Positions 41,932 through 53,862 of a stretch of DNA of 64,000 nt are shown here, piece by piece; the stretch's first letter is position 1; each line of letters opens with the position of its first letter. Below the pieces are notes generated by a model that saw nothing but the letters and a program-made list of their open reading frames with translations, made no database searches and was not told where the DNA came from. The position numbers and the translations under genes were made by a program. This stretch comes from Diphasiastrum complanatum (Eukaryota > Streptophyta > Lycopodiopsida > Lycopodiales > Lycopodiaceae): NCBI GenBank assembly GCA_029204225.1, contig CM055093.1, positions 26,486,066 through 26,550,065 on the forward strand, written 5' to 3'.

Positions 41932-44900
41932 CTAAGCTCTCCTACGCATGAGTCTCCTCCTGCTCGTTGGTGTTGTGGAGCCTGCTGTGGTCTTTTGAGT
42001 GGCAGCTGCGAAATCCTCATCGGAGGTAGAGGTATGATGCCCCTCATCCTCATCCCCGCCCTCCTCGGACTCCTCATCCACATACTCCTCCTCCTCTGAG
42101 GACTCTGACCTTGATGATGCCTCAGACTCATACTCATCCTCGTCGTCAGGGCTGTGAGCACGGGAGCTGCTACCCTCTCCTGCCCTCCTCTTGCGCTCTG
42201 CTCAAGTGACAGGTCCTGCACAGTGCACACAAGGAGGGACAAACGTATTATTGCCTGCAAATTAGTAAATTACAATTTACAATGATTAGTTCGAACTTTG
42301 AAAATTTAATTCAAGACCTTAGACAATCCTAATTTCTCACCTGCACTCCGCATGGTCTCCTCATGGAGGAATGCGTACACGTCCTCCTCTGATTGTTCTA
42401 TCGGTGGCAACTCTGGAACCTTTGCCACATTGATTAGATCGGGATTAACCTGCGCACATGTCACAATGCACATTGAAATCAAGACAAAATTTGGAGGGCC
42501 GACAAAAGTTAAAATTTAGCTACAGTCTAGTATATGATCTATTTAGTATCTACTAACTGGGTCCTGGGATCACAGATTCACATGTTAGAAATTATAATTT
42601 ATGGCTTACAAGTTATCTGGATAGGCTCTGCGGTGGTCTGGAGTCTACCCAAAAGTCTTAGGCTGGCGTGTACGTACACCAACGATTCCTCTTCTTCATG
42701 TGAATCAGGGAATGGACACTACAGTTTCTCTCACAAGCGACTGCAGTGCAGTCCTGTGAGAGAATCCTGATGGACATCAACCCCAAACTTCGACCTCCCA
42801 CGGGATGCAGCTGGCCTGAATCATAGTTCAAGGGGCAGTTAGTACTAGCAAGTTGCAACCAAGTTCCAGCAAGTTACAATATGATTGACTAATCGTGCAG
42901 GAAAATGTGAAGTTTAAACTGTAATGGACCACGGTCAGTTTATTACCCTCTCTCAAAAGCACCAGGCCAGTGGCGAACTCCAAGGTCTCCTGCCTGAAAA
43001 TTTGGAGCTCATCCAGCAGGTTATCCTGCTCGCGTACATCAGGATAAACTCGGGAGATATACGCATTACAGCCATCCCTGAGCTCCCTATTTGTGTACTG
43101 CTCCTCATTCCTCCAAAGTGGATGGAGTATGTGGGCCATGGCATGTAGGGGCTTATGAAACCACTCCCACCTGCTCAACCAAAGGAGCCGGACCTCCGCA
43201 AGCCTGCAACAATCAAGATTGAAGACACATTAATAATTATACTATGTAGTACATACTACATACTACATTTGAAATTTGAATCTTGAATCTTCAATCATGA
43301 ATGTCGAATGATAACTGATTCAATGATGATTCAAATTTCAAACATTAGTTACAAGTTACAACTTAGAAGTTTCAAGTTAGTACCAATAATTTACTAGTAA
43401 CTACTAAGTACTAACTAGTAAGGCTTAAGTAATAAGCGTCAGCGATATACGGTATATCTCTCTGGGCTAGTGGTCGTGCAAAGGCTCAACTGCTCGCCCA
43501 GCCTGTCCATGAACTCGTACAAGAGGCCCAATGTGCAGCCCTCTCGATATGTATGGCACAGGACAGTGTAGATAGGCTGCAGGCCCACCACAATGGATTG
43601 AGCCTCATCCCAAAATGATGAAAACATAATGGTCCGCTCAAATCCTCGAATCTCTTACTCTTGGGCTCCTGTGATGGCCCCCATTGCGCCCACTCAACGA
43701 CAACTACCATCTGTCTCAAGCCCTGATGAGCTTTCAGCAGTCGTTCCAGGACCAGGATCATAAATGCAAACCTGCAAAGGGCACAAGTGACAAGTTCTAA
43801 CTTCTGACAACACAATACATGCATGAAATATGATGCATTGCAATGTTGCATTGAACATTCAAGAGTAGGGCCTAGGTACTTACTAGTAGGTACATACTAC
43901 ATTGAACATTCAATGCTCGCAGAGTTACAAACTACAATAGCTATTCCTTAGTTACTAGTAACTAAACAGTAAATACTTACCAACAGAAGCGCACTCAGAT
44001 TTGAGTTGCAACTTGCATACCTGGTGGGGGCAGGTCTCAAGACATCCAAGGTGGACTGTCTCCTGAACATGGCCAGGACCCTAGGCTTCTTGGTGACGAA
44101 TCTCACCAAGAACCGTGCGGTACGTACCACCTCTGCAATCCATGGAATCTTGGCCACATCCTCGACCAACAAGTCTAGGTAGTGTGCAGCATAAGGTGTC
44201 CAAAAGATGTGGGGGTAGATCTCATTAACGAGCCTACCCATGGAGACGCAGTTTGACCCATTGTCTGTGACCACCTGCACAACCATACAATGCAATGTGC
44301 ATGACTTTGGAATTCCGAATTCAAGTGAACCATAATCCATTGCTAATCAATCGTCATTGAACAATGAACATTCAACATTAACATTTACAAATTACCATTT
44401 AACATTATAGTAATAAGTTTAATGTATATACCTGTACAACGTGCTGTGGTCCCACCTCCTCAATGGCAGCTCGAATGTGTGAGAACATGTAGTCGCCCAT
44501 GACTGCCTCCCCAGAGGTGTTGATGGATCTGAGAAACATCGTCCCCATGCACGAAGACACCAGGATATTCAATATGTCGCGCCTCCTCGTATTGCTCCAA
44601 CCATCAGATATGATGGTGCAACCATACCTAGTTCACAGGTGACAAGTCACAACTCACATCGCAGTGTTGCACACGACAAGTTCCGAGATCGTAATTCAAA
44701 TTTCATGGCAAATTTAAGTATGCAATGCCACCACAATGTATGAAAACTTAATGTACAGATTACAATGTACATACTACATATCAATGATCAATCATCATCG
44801 AGTCTTTAAAGTTTACAGGTAACAGTGCATAAATTTAAAAGGACTTAGGATAGATCATAGTAGTACGTACTGGGCCCATGCCTTCCTGAGAGGCTCTAGC

Positions 44901-45403
44901 TTCTGGTCACGAAAAACCCGCTCGTCAAGAAGTCCCTTCGTCCTCAGGTGCTCACAAGATGGCCCCGGCCACACCTGCCCAATCGCACTCACTGCACTCA
45001 TCGCCCTCCTCCATGCCGGGGTCCTAGCCATATGAAATGGCAGATCGCAGGTGTAGAACAACTGTCGAACTGCAACCTCTGCCTTTGCAATGGCTCTGGG
45101 AGCGAAGGTGGACACATAGTACTCCCTACCCCCCAGCTGTGTGGTGCGGCCCCGTCTACCTCTCCCTCTCTCAGGTGGATGATGTGGTGCCGGTATGATC
45201 ACGGTTGGAGGTGGTGTCGATGATCCTGCACCAGAAGGCGGGTCAGGCCGGGTACTAGGCCCTGTGTCATCTGCAGCTCTGTCCTCTAAGCCATGGGAAG
45301 CGAGGGGTGAGCGGATGGCAACTGGTGGGCGTGATGTGGTGGCCTCTAACTGTGTCGCCGTCATTGCATCTCGATCTGCCAGAAAAGACAAATTACAATA
45401 CAA
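41932..45403 (-). CDS. hAT transposase, multi-exon
   Basis: Exons inferred on the minus strand by homology and GT/AG sites: 45403-44871 (Pro-rich start, then FYTCDLPFHMARTPAWRRAM), 44627-44432 (YGCTIISDGWSNTRRRDILN), 44274-44021 (VVTDNGSNCVSMGRLV, FWTPYAAHYLDLL), 43771 to about 43440 (RFAFMILVLE, SSFWDEAQSIV, GLLYEFMDRLGEQL), 43203-42948 (WEWFHKPLHAMAHILHP, CNAYISRVYPD), about 42850-42660 (RILSQDCTAVACERN), about 42440-42340 and about 42215-41932 (acidic EEEEYVDEESEEGGDEDE tail). SDGW and TDNGSN are the DUF659 signatures and the CERN block is the dimerisation domain. The usual CERNWS Trp is Cys here. The exon at 43771 appears to need a frame change near 43630. No BED finger is seen; the start may be further 5', beyond the LINE insert. 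Confidence 0.8.
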
Positions 45404-45489
45404 TTTATAAATTAGAATTTAGATGATCTTAGATCAATGATCGTTGAACTTGAAACTTCAAACTTGAAAGTTGATGTGAGTTAAAACTT

Positions 45490-46068
45490 GATCAATGTGA
45501 AATTTGAATACTTCGCAGTTTTGTCTCCTATCTTGATGCTCGTTGCTTGGGACTTCTTGTTCGTGAGATGCTTACTCTCCGTCAGTCTCATCTGCTTGTA
45601 CCAGATCACCTGGGGTTAGACTCCCAACAGCTGCTTCTCACTGGCTTCTTTCGGACTCGAGCACATGCTGATGACTCCGATGATGGGATTCCTATCGCTG
45701 TGCCACCGTGGAAAAAGCCCAGATGTAGTCGACACTCGTCTCCATCGGGGCCCACTGTACGCTCCACTCAGCGAACACTTCACACTTACTTTATATGTAC
45801 TTATTCTCCACCTGGCCCGGGTTGTGGGCATTGGCACTTTTTTTGTAGTTCTTCTGTTATACCTGGCCCGGGTTGTGGGCTTATTTCTTCTGCTTTGTTC
45901 TACTTTCATTCGTATCTAGTTTATAGCATTTTACGGCCACGTCCTCCTATGGATGATGCTCCCACTGTTGCTTGTACATATTTTCTTTTTGGTCTTATGC
46001 ACCCACGGGTGCCCAAAAGACGTTAATGAAGCTCTCTTTCTTTCTTTCTTTTTTTCTTTCTTTCTTGT
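45490..46068 (+). pseudogene. LINE-5 copy, 5'-truncated, ORF2 end and 3' UTR
   Basis: Plus strand SYLDARCLGLLVREMLTLRQSHLL and GFFRTRAHADDSDDGIPI, the ORF2 tail of the same LINE family. The 3' end has the hairpin GCACC/GGTGC (45999-46012), then CAAAAGACGTTAATGAAGC and a CTTTCTTTC tail into (CT)n. It lies inside the hAT element, just upstream of its transposase. Confidence 0.8.
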
Positions 46069-46072
46069 TCTC

Positions 46073-46126
<54 letters not shown>
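46069..46126 (+). repeat. (CT)n tail of LINE-5
   Basis: CT tract with one CCC interruption directly after the LINE-5 pyrimidine tail. 46127-46205 is a 79-bp non-coding spacer before the next CT tract. Confidence 0.95.
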
Positions 46127-46129
<3 letters not shown>

Positions 46130-46204
46130 AGTGCTTTTGTACATTGATTTGCTGCCCCAGATACACTAGCCACTTCAAAATGTAGACAACCCAATGGATT
46201 GGGT

Positions 46205-46205
<1 letters not shown>

Positions 46206-46253
<48 letters not shown>
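46206..46253 (+). repeat. (CT)n tract at the 5' end of LINE-6
   Basis: About 24 CT units; LINE-6 5' UTR starts right after it (CCACCGCCCC), 140 bp before the ORF1 ATG at 46394. Confidence 0.95.
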
Positions 46254-46256
<3 letters not shown>

Positions 46257-46393
46257 CCGCCCCTAGTCCGCCCTACCCTGTCCGCTCAGCTTCTGTCCTC
46301 CGCTCAGGTCCTGTCCGCCCTACCACTCCGGTCTTGCCTTCCCTGACCAGTCCCTGGGTTCTGTCCCACTCAGGCCCCGTCAGCATCTTTGAT

Positions 46394-47310
46394 ATGGCCT
46401 CAATCAAAAAGGGGGGGTCTCCTTCGCCCCCCTCTTCTCCTGCTTGTCAATCACCTGCTAACCTGGCCATCGCTGGCTCTTCAGCTGTCGGCCAGTCGTC
46501 ACCTCATCTGCCATTGCCGGGCATTGCCAATGTACCAGTCCCGATTTTATCTTTTGTAGATGCCTATCATATCCCTGCAGAGCAATTACAACCTAGCAAC
46601 TTATCCGACTTTGATTCTCTTCACAGCTACTTACAACATCAGTTCAAAGAAGTGTTTCACTTTATCGAGAAATTGCAACTACAAAATCAGACGCTTCATG
46701 GAGAACTTACCAGGGTCATTCTTCAAAATAAGGATTTGCAAAGCACTATCGACATGATGAAAGAGAAAGGGATGTAGGATACGCATTCGCAGCAAGATGT
46801 GGAAAGTAAAATCTCGTCCTTGGCAAAGGAAGTGGAAGAAACTCGTACTTGGGCTTCAGTTCTTAAGCAAGACGGTAATTTCTCTAGCCAAGTTCAGCCT
46901 TCGTTAGTGAATTCTACCTTAGAGAATGTTTTTACACAACACGAGAGAAGAGCCAAGAAGGCTCTTAATATTCGAGTTAGGGGTATTCCTAATGGAAACA
47001 AGGCTCTTGATGAGGCGAAAGACCTTCTTGTATCTAAACTTGCACATAATATGGAGGGATTTGATACTGCTTGGCGGAGCAAATTTGATGATAAGGTCTT
47101 ATTCCTAAAGTTTCATTCCATTGAATGACGCAGTGCTGCTTTATGCCTTCGAGCTAAGCTCAAAGGATCTTTTATTTTTATGGATGAAGATCTAACACAC
47201 ACACAATGGCAAGTGAGGAAATTGGTCATTCATGAGGCCAATGCTAGGAACCAAAGAGTCGTCTTTATTGAAGGCAAGCCTAAATTCTACGATAAAATTT
47301 CACAATAGGA
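46394..47310 (+). pseudogene. LINE-6 ORF1 with in-frame stops
   Basis: Starts MASIKKGGSPSPPSSPACQSP. Coiled coil LHSYLQHQFKEVFHFIEKLQLQ, then ALNIRVRGIPNGNKALDEAKDLLVSKL and AWRSKFDDKVLFLKFHSIE of the RRM-like domain, then FIFMDEDLTH after a frame change. TAG at 46775 replaces a CAG present in LINE-8; TGA at 47126 replaces CAA. So the two copies share an ancestor with an open frame here. Confidence 0.8.
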
Positions 47311-47344
47311 AGTCGGGGATCCCGGGTACAACAGCCCGAGATCC

Positions 47345-48447
47345 CCTCAGCCATTACGAATTGGTTTTTGGAATTGTAATGGTGTGCTTTCATCTTCTTC
47401 AGCAGGAGACTTTCACTCTTTTTTGCAGCAATGTGATATTTTTCTCTTAGCAGAGACTCATGAATCACTATATCGACCCCTTCCAGCCATTCATGATTAT
47501 TCATGGCATTCAGCATACAGGCCTTTCGTTCGAGGAAAAACCACACGTGGCTCTGGTGGTGTTGCATGTCTTACCAAGGAAGTTTATCGTACTCATTTTA
47601 AGCTGCTCAAAAGTGATCCATTTGCACGTTTCATTTGGTTACAGTTTTTTGGTCACTACTTGGGATTACCTGAAGATCTCTTTATAGCAGTTTGTTATTT
47701 TGCACCTCAGACATCAGCGTTTGCAGACTATGGTGGTGACCCCTTCCAGGTTCTCTCAGATGATATAGCCAGCTTTGCACAACAGGGCCTTATTCTTTTA
47801 GCAAGAGATTTTAATGCTCGTACCAGCACCCAGCAGACAAAGTTTCATGCAGATAGTGATTCCTACATATCCAGGTTTTGGATGTGAGTTTGGATAGGAC
47901 CTCTCAGGATGCAGATACCTCGGCTACACACTTTGGAGAACAGCTGATTGGACTAGCAAAAGCTCACTTGTTAGCTATTTTGAATGGCCTATCTCAATGG
48001 CCAATGGGCCGTGCCACTCGTGGTACTGTTACGACACCTCATTCCACCCCTCGCCATCGTCCATCTTTCTCTCCACTTGGTCTTCCTACGTACACTTCCT
48101 CTCTGGCCACATTGCTCGCCGATTTCCCTTTCTCATCTTTGGTAGACCAACAAGCCGCCTTTTTATCTCAGTTGCTTCTTCACTCAGCCAATGCTGCATA
48201 TCCTCCGAAAACCTTCTCATCTCATAAACGCACTTACAATAGATGGTATGATGATGAGTGCCTCTCTCTACACAAGCAGGTTGTTCATGCTCAATACCAT
48301 TCTCCCGACACCTTAGCATCTAGACAAAGAGAATACCATAGAATGACTTTGCGGGAAAAAAACTACGTACTTTCAATCCCTGGCACAAAAACTCATCGAT
48401 TCCTTGGACTCCTCTTCTTCTACCTTCTTTTGGAAGATGTTTTCTAA
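47345..48447 (+). pseudogene. LINE-6 ORF2 endonuclease, internally deleted
   Basis: FWNCNGVLSSSSAGDFHSF, LLAETHESLYRPLP, TRGSGGVACLTKEV, FIAVCYFAPQTSAF, LLARDFNARTS (GDFN mutated to RDFN). After AILNGLSQWP about 50 codons present in LINE-8 are missing, including the HSVVDYF block and the SDHS motif with the catalytic His. Endonuclease should be inactive. Confidence 0.8.
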
Positions 48448-48708
48448 AAACTCATGTATGCCAGCTCCTATTGCCATTGAATCTTGGATTGACTATGTTG
48501 GAAAAATTTATACAATTGACTCTCCTTCCATCTCTCTCTCACCGCGACCCTCAAAATTCACCCTTTTCACTCTGTCCAGGATTGAAAACGCCATAAAAAA
48601 TGGTCAAAACCATAAAGCCATTGATGTTGACTCTCTACGTATGGACTTTCTAAAACCTATCGCCCACACCCTGGTGTACTAACCTGTTGCACCCTATACT
48701 TAAGGCTG

Positions 48709-49865
48709 GTGATCCATGTAGACAACTATCGTACTATTATGATCAGTCACACTATGGCTAAGCTCTATGGTTCAGTTATGCAGTCTATCATCAGCTCTTA
48801 TGTGAAGATAGAGGAGCTATATGCTATGGGACAGGCTGTTTTTAGAGCAGGCTATTCCACAGCGGACCAGATATTCATACTGAGGTGTATCATTGAGGCG
48901 GCGAAGTTCAGGAAACAGAGAGTCTATTTTTGCTTTGTGGATTTCCGCAAAGCATTTGATTCGGTTCCGAGACACTTGCTGCTCCAGCGTTTGGCATCCC
49001 TTGGTTTCTCACAGGAAGTCATTGCTGCTATCATCACATTATACGAGAGAGTTTTGGCCCGATTCCGTGATGGAGATGGATGGTCTTCATATATCCATAG
49101 TACGGTCGGAGTAAAGCAGGGATGTCCCTTATCACCCACCCTATTTGCTCTATACATTGGCGACCTTGAGCGGATCATTCGGGAAGAAGGTGGAGATGGC
49201 TGTCCTCTTGTAGATCTTATTATCCATATCCTTCTTTATGCAGATGATGTGGTTCTACTCTCTAGTTCAGCTGCAGGACTTTAGCGACATTTGGAGGCCT
49301 TATATACTTTTTGTCAGATATGGGGCCTGATGGTGAACATTAGTAAGACTAAGGTTATGGTGTTTAACACCAACAGGCAGCATATGAGAGACACTATGTT
49401 CTATTTTGATGGACAGCTTCTAGAGATAGTGGCATCTTACACATACCTAGGTGTTCTCTTCTCTGGTCCATTGCTTTCTTTTAGACCAGCTGCATTGGCT
49501 AGGCTCCGCAAGGGGCGCTCTGCTCTTGTTTAGATGGAGAGGTTTCCTCCTCTTATTACGTGCATGACCCGGACACACGTTGCCTCTTCTCTTTGACTGT
49601 TTCTCCAGTTGCACTGTATTCAGCAGAGACATGGTGCCCTGGCTTATCTAGAGACACCTGGAGTGACATCTCACGTTTGCAGATTCACATGCTTAGCCGG
49701 ATGATTCGGGCCAAGCAGTCGGTTTTTCATGAGCTTATTTTGGTGGATGACCTCCCAAATGGAACTCATGTGTTCATTCGCCGATTGATCTACAGAGCAT
49801 ACATACATACTGTTTGGTCTCACCTGGATCCTTCACGAGTCAAGCTTCATTTCTACCGCACTTAG
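48709..49865 (+). pseudogene. LINE-6 ORF2 reverse transcriptase and connection region
   Basis: NYRTIMISHTMAKLYGSVMQ, GQAVFRAGYSTADQIF, CFVDFRKAFDSVPRHLL, GVKQGCPLSPTLFALYI and LLYADDVVLLSSSAAGL; the YADD box is intact. TAG follows at 49282. 49291-49865 carries KTKVMVFNTNRQ, SYTYLGVLFSGP and YSAETWCPGL. A deletion upstream (near 48680) removes about 30 codons present in LINE-8. Confidence 0.85.
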
Positions 49866-50842
49866 TTTCTTCAGCTGGATGCTTCAGGGCTACCCATTAG
49901 ACCGAGTTATCTCTCTCAGACGCTGTCTTTTGGCCTGCGCTACCGCATTGGTCAGCTTCGGGTCTCTTCTCATCAGCTAGCTATTGAGACTGGCAGATAC
50001 ACAGACACACCACGCCCATTACGGATCTGTCACTGCTGTACTCTACATGAGGTTGAGGATGAGTTTCACTTTATTTTCATATGTCCAGCTTACTATGAGA
50101 TCAGAGGCAGATACCACTATCTATATCGGGACACTCCACTCACGCTTGGTTCCTTCTTTGCCTATCCAGATGCGAGATGTGTTGGTTTACTTTTGCGAGA
50201 GATGTTCTGCGAGACCTTTATGATCAGGGACATCGACTATCATGGTTCTCTCAGGCCTCCCGGATACTAGATACACTTGGGATTTCTATCACAGACCTTC
50301 CATCGGGCACCCATGAGTATATCAGACGCTTTCTCTATAGAGCATACCTGAGTTGGACATGGCAGGGACAGCTCGGGGTCAAACCCGACTATTACAGGAC
50401 ACACTTTCTGGAGCTAGACACAGTTGGATTTCCAGTTTTGCCACACTATCTCGCCTTAGGACTATCTCATGGGCTTCGGTTTATTCTGGGCCAGTTCCGA
50501 GTGTCCTCACACCAGTTGGCGATTGAGACCGGACGCTTCCAGGGTACCCCACGAGAGGAGCGACTTTGTCAATTATGTTCATTATCTATGGTCGAGACAG
50601 AGGAGCATTTCCTTTTCACATGTCCAGTTTACTATGAGATCAGAGGGCGATATCATTGCCTTTTTCGTCAGACACCAGTTACATTATGGTCCCTCATCTC
50701 ATATGAGGACCCTAGATGTGTGGCACTTATGATACGTGAGATGTCCCTCCTGCATCAGGACCTATGTCAGACAGCTCAGCACACCTATCCAGACACAGTC
50801 TCAGATTACATCCTTCTTCTCTCGCAGGAGATCACGTCCTGA
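49740..50842 (+). pseudogene. LINE-6 ORF2: two successive C-terminal knuckle modules
   Basis: The module from NGTHVFIRRLIYRAY to GLLLREM (about 49758-50206), with knuckle ICHCCTLHEVEDEFHFIFICP, is followed by a second full module from SGTHEYIRRFLYRAY to ALMIREM (about 50305-50745), with knuckle LCQLCSLSMVETEEHFLFTCP. The two are clearly diverged from each other; the second is closer to LINE-3. This is a chimera of two subfamilies rather than a recent tandem duplication. The second module is in one open frame (50177-50842). Confidence 0.8.
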
Positions 50843-51280
50843 TGCAGACATGACTGACAACGATTGCGACGACATTCCCAGACCTAGGATGCAGACGACG
50901 CACCACCCATCCTCAGGCGGTCACGAGAGTTACACGCCACACTAGACCTCTTACACAGAGGCACACTATACATGCTCCTGTTCACAGACGACGTCAGCGG
51001 TCTCCTGCACTTCCTCATGCTACAGCTCGCATTACATCCTTCTACAGTGCCAATACAGACCTGGCATCTTGACATGGATACATTTGACTACCATGCACAG
51101 ACATTCTCATTTATGTAGTTATCTTAACTTGCACTAGATGTTTTTTTTTTCTTTATTACAGTTTTGGAGTCGTTTTATACGCTCCACGGTTACCACATAC
51201 TTGACATGTATTTCCTTAGTCTTATATGCCTTTTGGCATGGAAAAGACATTAATAAAGCTTTCTTTCTTTCTTTCTTTCT

Positions 51281-51291
51281 CTCTCTGGCAC

Positions 51292-51379
<88 letters not shown>
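51281..51379 (+). repeat. (CT)n tail of LINE-6
   Basis: CT tract interrupted by GGCACGGTTT and CGCTTT, following TTAATAAAGCTTTCTTTC. The hAT right end (GACTCGGGCGTG...) begins at about 51380. Confidence 0.95.
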
Positions 51380-51380
<1 letters not shown>

Positions 51381-51502
51381 CGACTCGGGCGTGAACAGAA
51401 CGGATTCGGGCCTTTTTGACAACAGACGGTTCGAACGATTCGAACGGTTCGTATTGGGTCCGTTCAATTCGATGGTTCGAACCGCGGTTCGATGCAACCT
51501 TG

Positions 51503-53330
51503 CTCCACAGGCGTAGAAACTGGCTTACCGTCGCACATCTTGAAGCAGAATTTCATTCACATACTTCGTTTGCGTAAGTGCACGTAAGTGCGATACCATC
51601 ATGCGTTTGCCAAATTTCCACTCACAAACAAAACAATAGTGCATCAATTCAAGATCAGTCATGTCAAAACTGGAAGATAAACCCCTCTTGATTGCACTAA
51701 TCAAACCCTCATCATTACCTGTGATTATGAGGTCATCTACATATAGCACGATCAGTGCGATGCTAGAATCACACGCAAAATAGTAAATATTGAAGTGTGT
51801 ACCAAACCTCTAGATAAGAGGTACTCATCAAAGTGGCTATACCAAACATGAGGTGCTTGCTTCGATCCATACAAGGCTTTTTTCAATCTGCATACTTCTA
51901 TCTTCCGTCTCCTGTACCACAAAGCCATTCCTCTTCAAGTTTGCCATTCAAAAGAGCAGACTTTACGTCCATCTGCTGCAAATTCCATCCAAACAAAGGA
52001 GCTAAAGCAATAACCATATGAATTGTGTTCCACTTGGCCACAAGAGCAAATTTTTCCTCGTAGTCAATGTCCTTACTCTACATGTATCCCTTTACCACAA
52101 GCCTCGCATTGTGCTTCACAAGGGTTCCATTGGCATTATACTTCGTCTTGTATAGCCATTTGTTACCAATGGGTTTCTTGCCCTCTAGAAGATCCACTAT
52201 CTCCCAAGTGTCATGGCGTTTGATGGAATCAATCTCCTCTTGCATAGCGTTTTGCCAAATCTCTTGATCCATGGCCTCCTCAAAGCAAGAGGGTTCACTT
52301 GTCTCAAGAACATGGCTCATAAGCGCTAGATTGACCGGATACTTATTAGGTTCATTTTTCTCGCAGGTGGAGCGACGTAGCTCTCCCTGTTTGCTAGATT
52401 CTACTACCTCTTGCTTTGCACTTTCCATCAATCTGGTGTACCATTTTGGTAGCTTCCGCTATGGTGACCTACTATGAGGCGAATATGTATCCCAAGGGAT
52501 GCCTTTTTCTCTAGCCACTTCTACTTTCTTGTTCCAAAGGGCTTATCCCTCCACCTACTCTCGTCAATGGGAGCACATCCTTCATCCTTGGTGCAGCTTC
52601 ATCTTCAAATGAAGATCTTTGATAGATCATGACTATCCCTCTCAACATCACCAAACCTATGAAGTTCATCAAAGACAACATCTCGATTGATGTGCATATG
52701 TCGACCCACTTCTTTCTTTCTTCTACCCCATTCTGTTGAGGTGTATGAACCTGTGCAAACTGCTGCTTGATTCCATACTCTTTGTAGAAATTGATGAATG
52801 CAATGGGGCGATCGGATCTTGACACCTTGATATTTGATTGGTTCTCCACTCAGGCCTTGAATTCTTTGAAACACTCAAACACCCTTGGCTTCTCTTTGAT
52901 GGTGTAGATTCACATTTCCTTGAATGATTGTCAATGAATGCCATGAAGTAAAATGGCCCATACAATCTGAGTGCACTAGTTCAAGCACTCATTTGGCTTT
53001 TGTTGCCCCCTCCTTATCAAACTTTTCTCGATGTGATTTTCCTAGTACGCATTTCTTGCAGATAAGCTGTTCCTTATCATCCATACTAGGTAGACCTGTC
53101 ACGGTCTTCAACTTGCAAAGAAATATCAAACTTCTAAAGTTCAGGTGACCTAAGCGTCCATTCAACAAATCACTTTGAGAAGATGTTGTCGTTACTAATC
53201 CATTGCACCTGGAAACCACGACATTCAGCTTGTACAAACCACATGATTTGTCACGAAACCCATCAACAATCACTTTGTAGCCTTGTTTTACATCTTTGAC
53301 TGCAACACACCTAGACACGACTAGCCTCAA
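51503..53330 (-). pseudogene. Copia pol: GAG-pre-integrase, integrase and reverse transcriptase
   Basis: Minus strand: 52989-53330 GAG-pre-integrase (GLYKLNVVVSRCN, GRLGHLNFRSL, CKKCVLGKSHREKF). 52511-52965 integrase pieces (YFMAFIDNHSRK, INFYKEYGIKQQFAQVHTPQQNG). 52078-52431 reverse transcriptase start (EEAMDQEIWQNAMQEEIDSIKRHDTWEIVDL, GNKWLYKTKYNANG). 51525-51749 has LYVDDLIITGND with the YVDD box, then KPVSTPVE at the hAT junction. Frameshifts are frequent. The gag and 5' LTR are not attached. Confidence 0.85.
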
Positions 53331-53339
53331 GTGCCTCTA

Positions 53340-53435
53340 TTGGGGAGTCATCTTCCATCTCAAACTGGTCCTATGACCTTTGGAGCTACCGCTCTCGTTG
53401 GAATATGTTGGATCCTAACACTCTCTCCCTCCTCA
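53340..53435 (-). repeat. Fragment with polypurine tract and LTR start
   Basis: On the minus strand GAGGAGGGAGAGAG is followed by TGTTAGGATCCAACATATTCC, a typical LTR start. About 80 bp later copia coding sequence takes over. Origin unclear; it marks a recombination or deletion junction between gypsy debris on the right and copia on the left. Confidence 0.5.
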
Positions 53436-53479
53436 AGAATGTCATCGCTCCTCGATGACAAACTCAGGACAGGACCTTT

Positions 53480-53862
53480 GTAAATGGACCTAACTCTCCC
53501 ATGCCTCACCGAATCTCGAGTTCATTCCCATCGGATGACCCAGAATACACAGTAAGCTGAACCTTATCCTTAAAGTCTCGTGGCAAAGGACCAGAAGATG
53601 AAGGAGTCTCGGGTGGTGGAAATGTACGCTGTGGGGGAACAGGTGGAGATAGTGGAGAAACACTGGACTGTAATGATAGTGTAGCAATCTGGGCAGAAAG
53701 AGCAGTGAACGTCTCTCGTAACTCCTAGCGTAAATCAGTGTGTACATCACTCATGGCTTCCCTAAGATGATCTCAGAATTCATGCCGTACTTCGTCAAGG
53801 TAAGTGGAAGACGGAATGCGAGGTTCAAAAGATGTAGGGGAAGTATCCATGGTCAAGGAATG
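53480..53862 (-). pseudogene. gag remnant of a gypsy B relative
   Basis: Minus strand starting MDTSPTSFEPRIPSS, with stops, then PLPRDFKDKVQLTVYSGSSDGNELE, parallel to ARDFRDRVQLATYSGSSDGN of gypsy B. It ends at about 53480. Confidence 0.75.

Larger units (their letters stand above)
46254..51268 (+). mobile_element. LINE-6 copy, full span with 5' UTR, ORF1, ORF2 and 3' hairpin
   Basis: The longest LINE of the window. ORF1 starts at 46394, endonuclease at about 47345, reverse transcriptase at about 48709, then two consecutive C-terminal knuckle regions. The 3' end has ATGCC/GGCAT (51226-51239), GGAAAAGACATTAATAAAGC and the CT tail. Several stops and two deletions make it inactive. Confidence 0.85.
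40595..51502 (-). mobile_element. hAT transposon with TIRs, near-perfect 8-bp TSD and transposase gene
   Basis: Left end CAAGGTTACACCCCGATTCG, right end (reverse complement) CAAGGTTGCATCGAACCGCG; subterminal GGTTCGAA words are dense at both ends (40605-40710, 51425-51495). Flanks are CTCCACAT (40587-40594) and CTCCACAG (51503-51510), 7 of 8 matching. Taking the element out rejoins copia pol in frame (KPVSTPVE then VGKKLSH). It encodes a transposase on the minus strand. Two LINEs with (CT)n tracts lie inside it at 45490-51379, upstream of the transposase, which explains most of its 10.9-kb length. Confidence 0.9.

Noticed and set aside
42534-43148. Plus-strand frames within the hAT
   Set aside because: They are antisense shadows of transposase exons, which match hAT motifs on the minus strand.
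51138-51516. Leu/Ser-repeat frames over CT tracts (also at 5691, 17091, 45953, 58581)
   Set aside because: Any (CT)n tract is open in several frames; no protein meaning.
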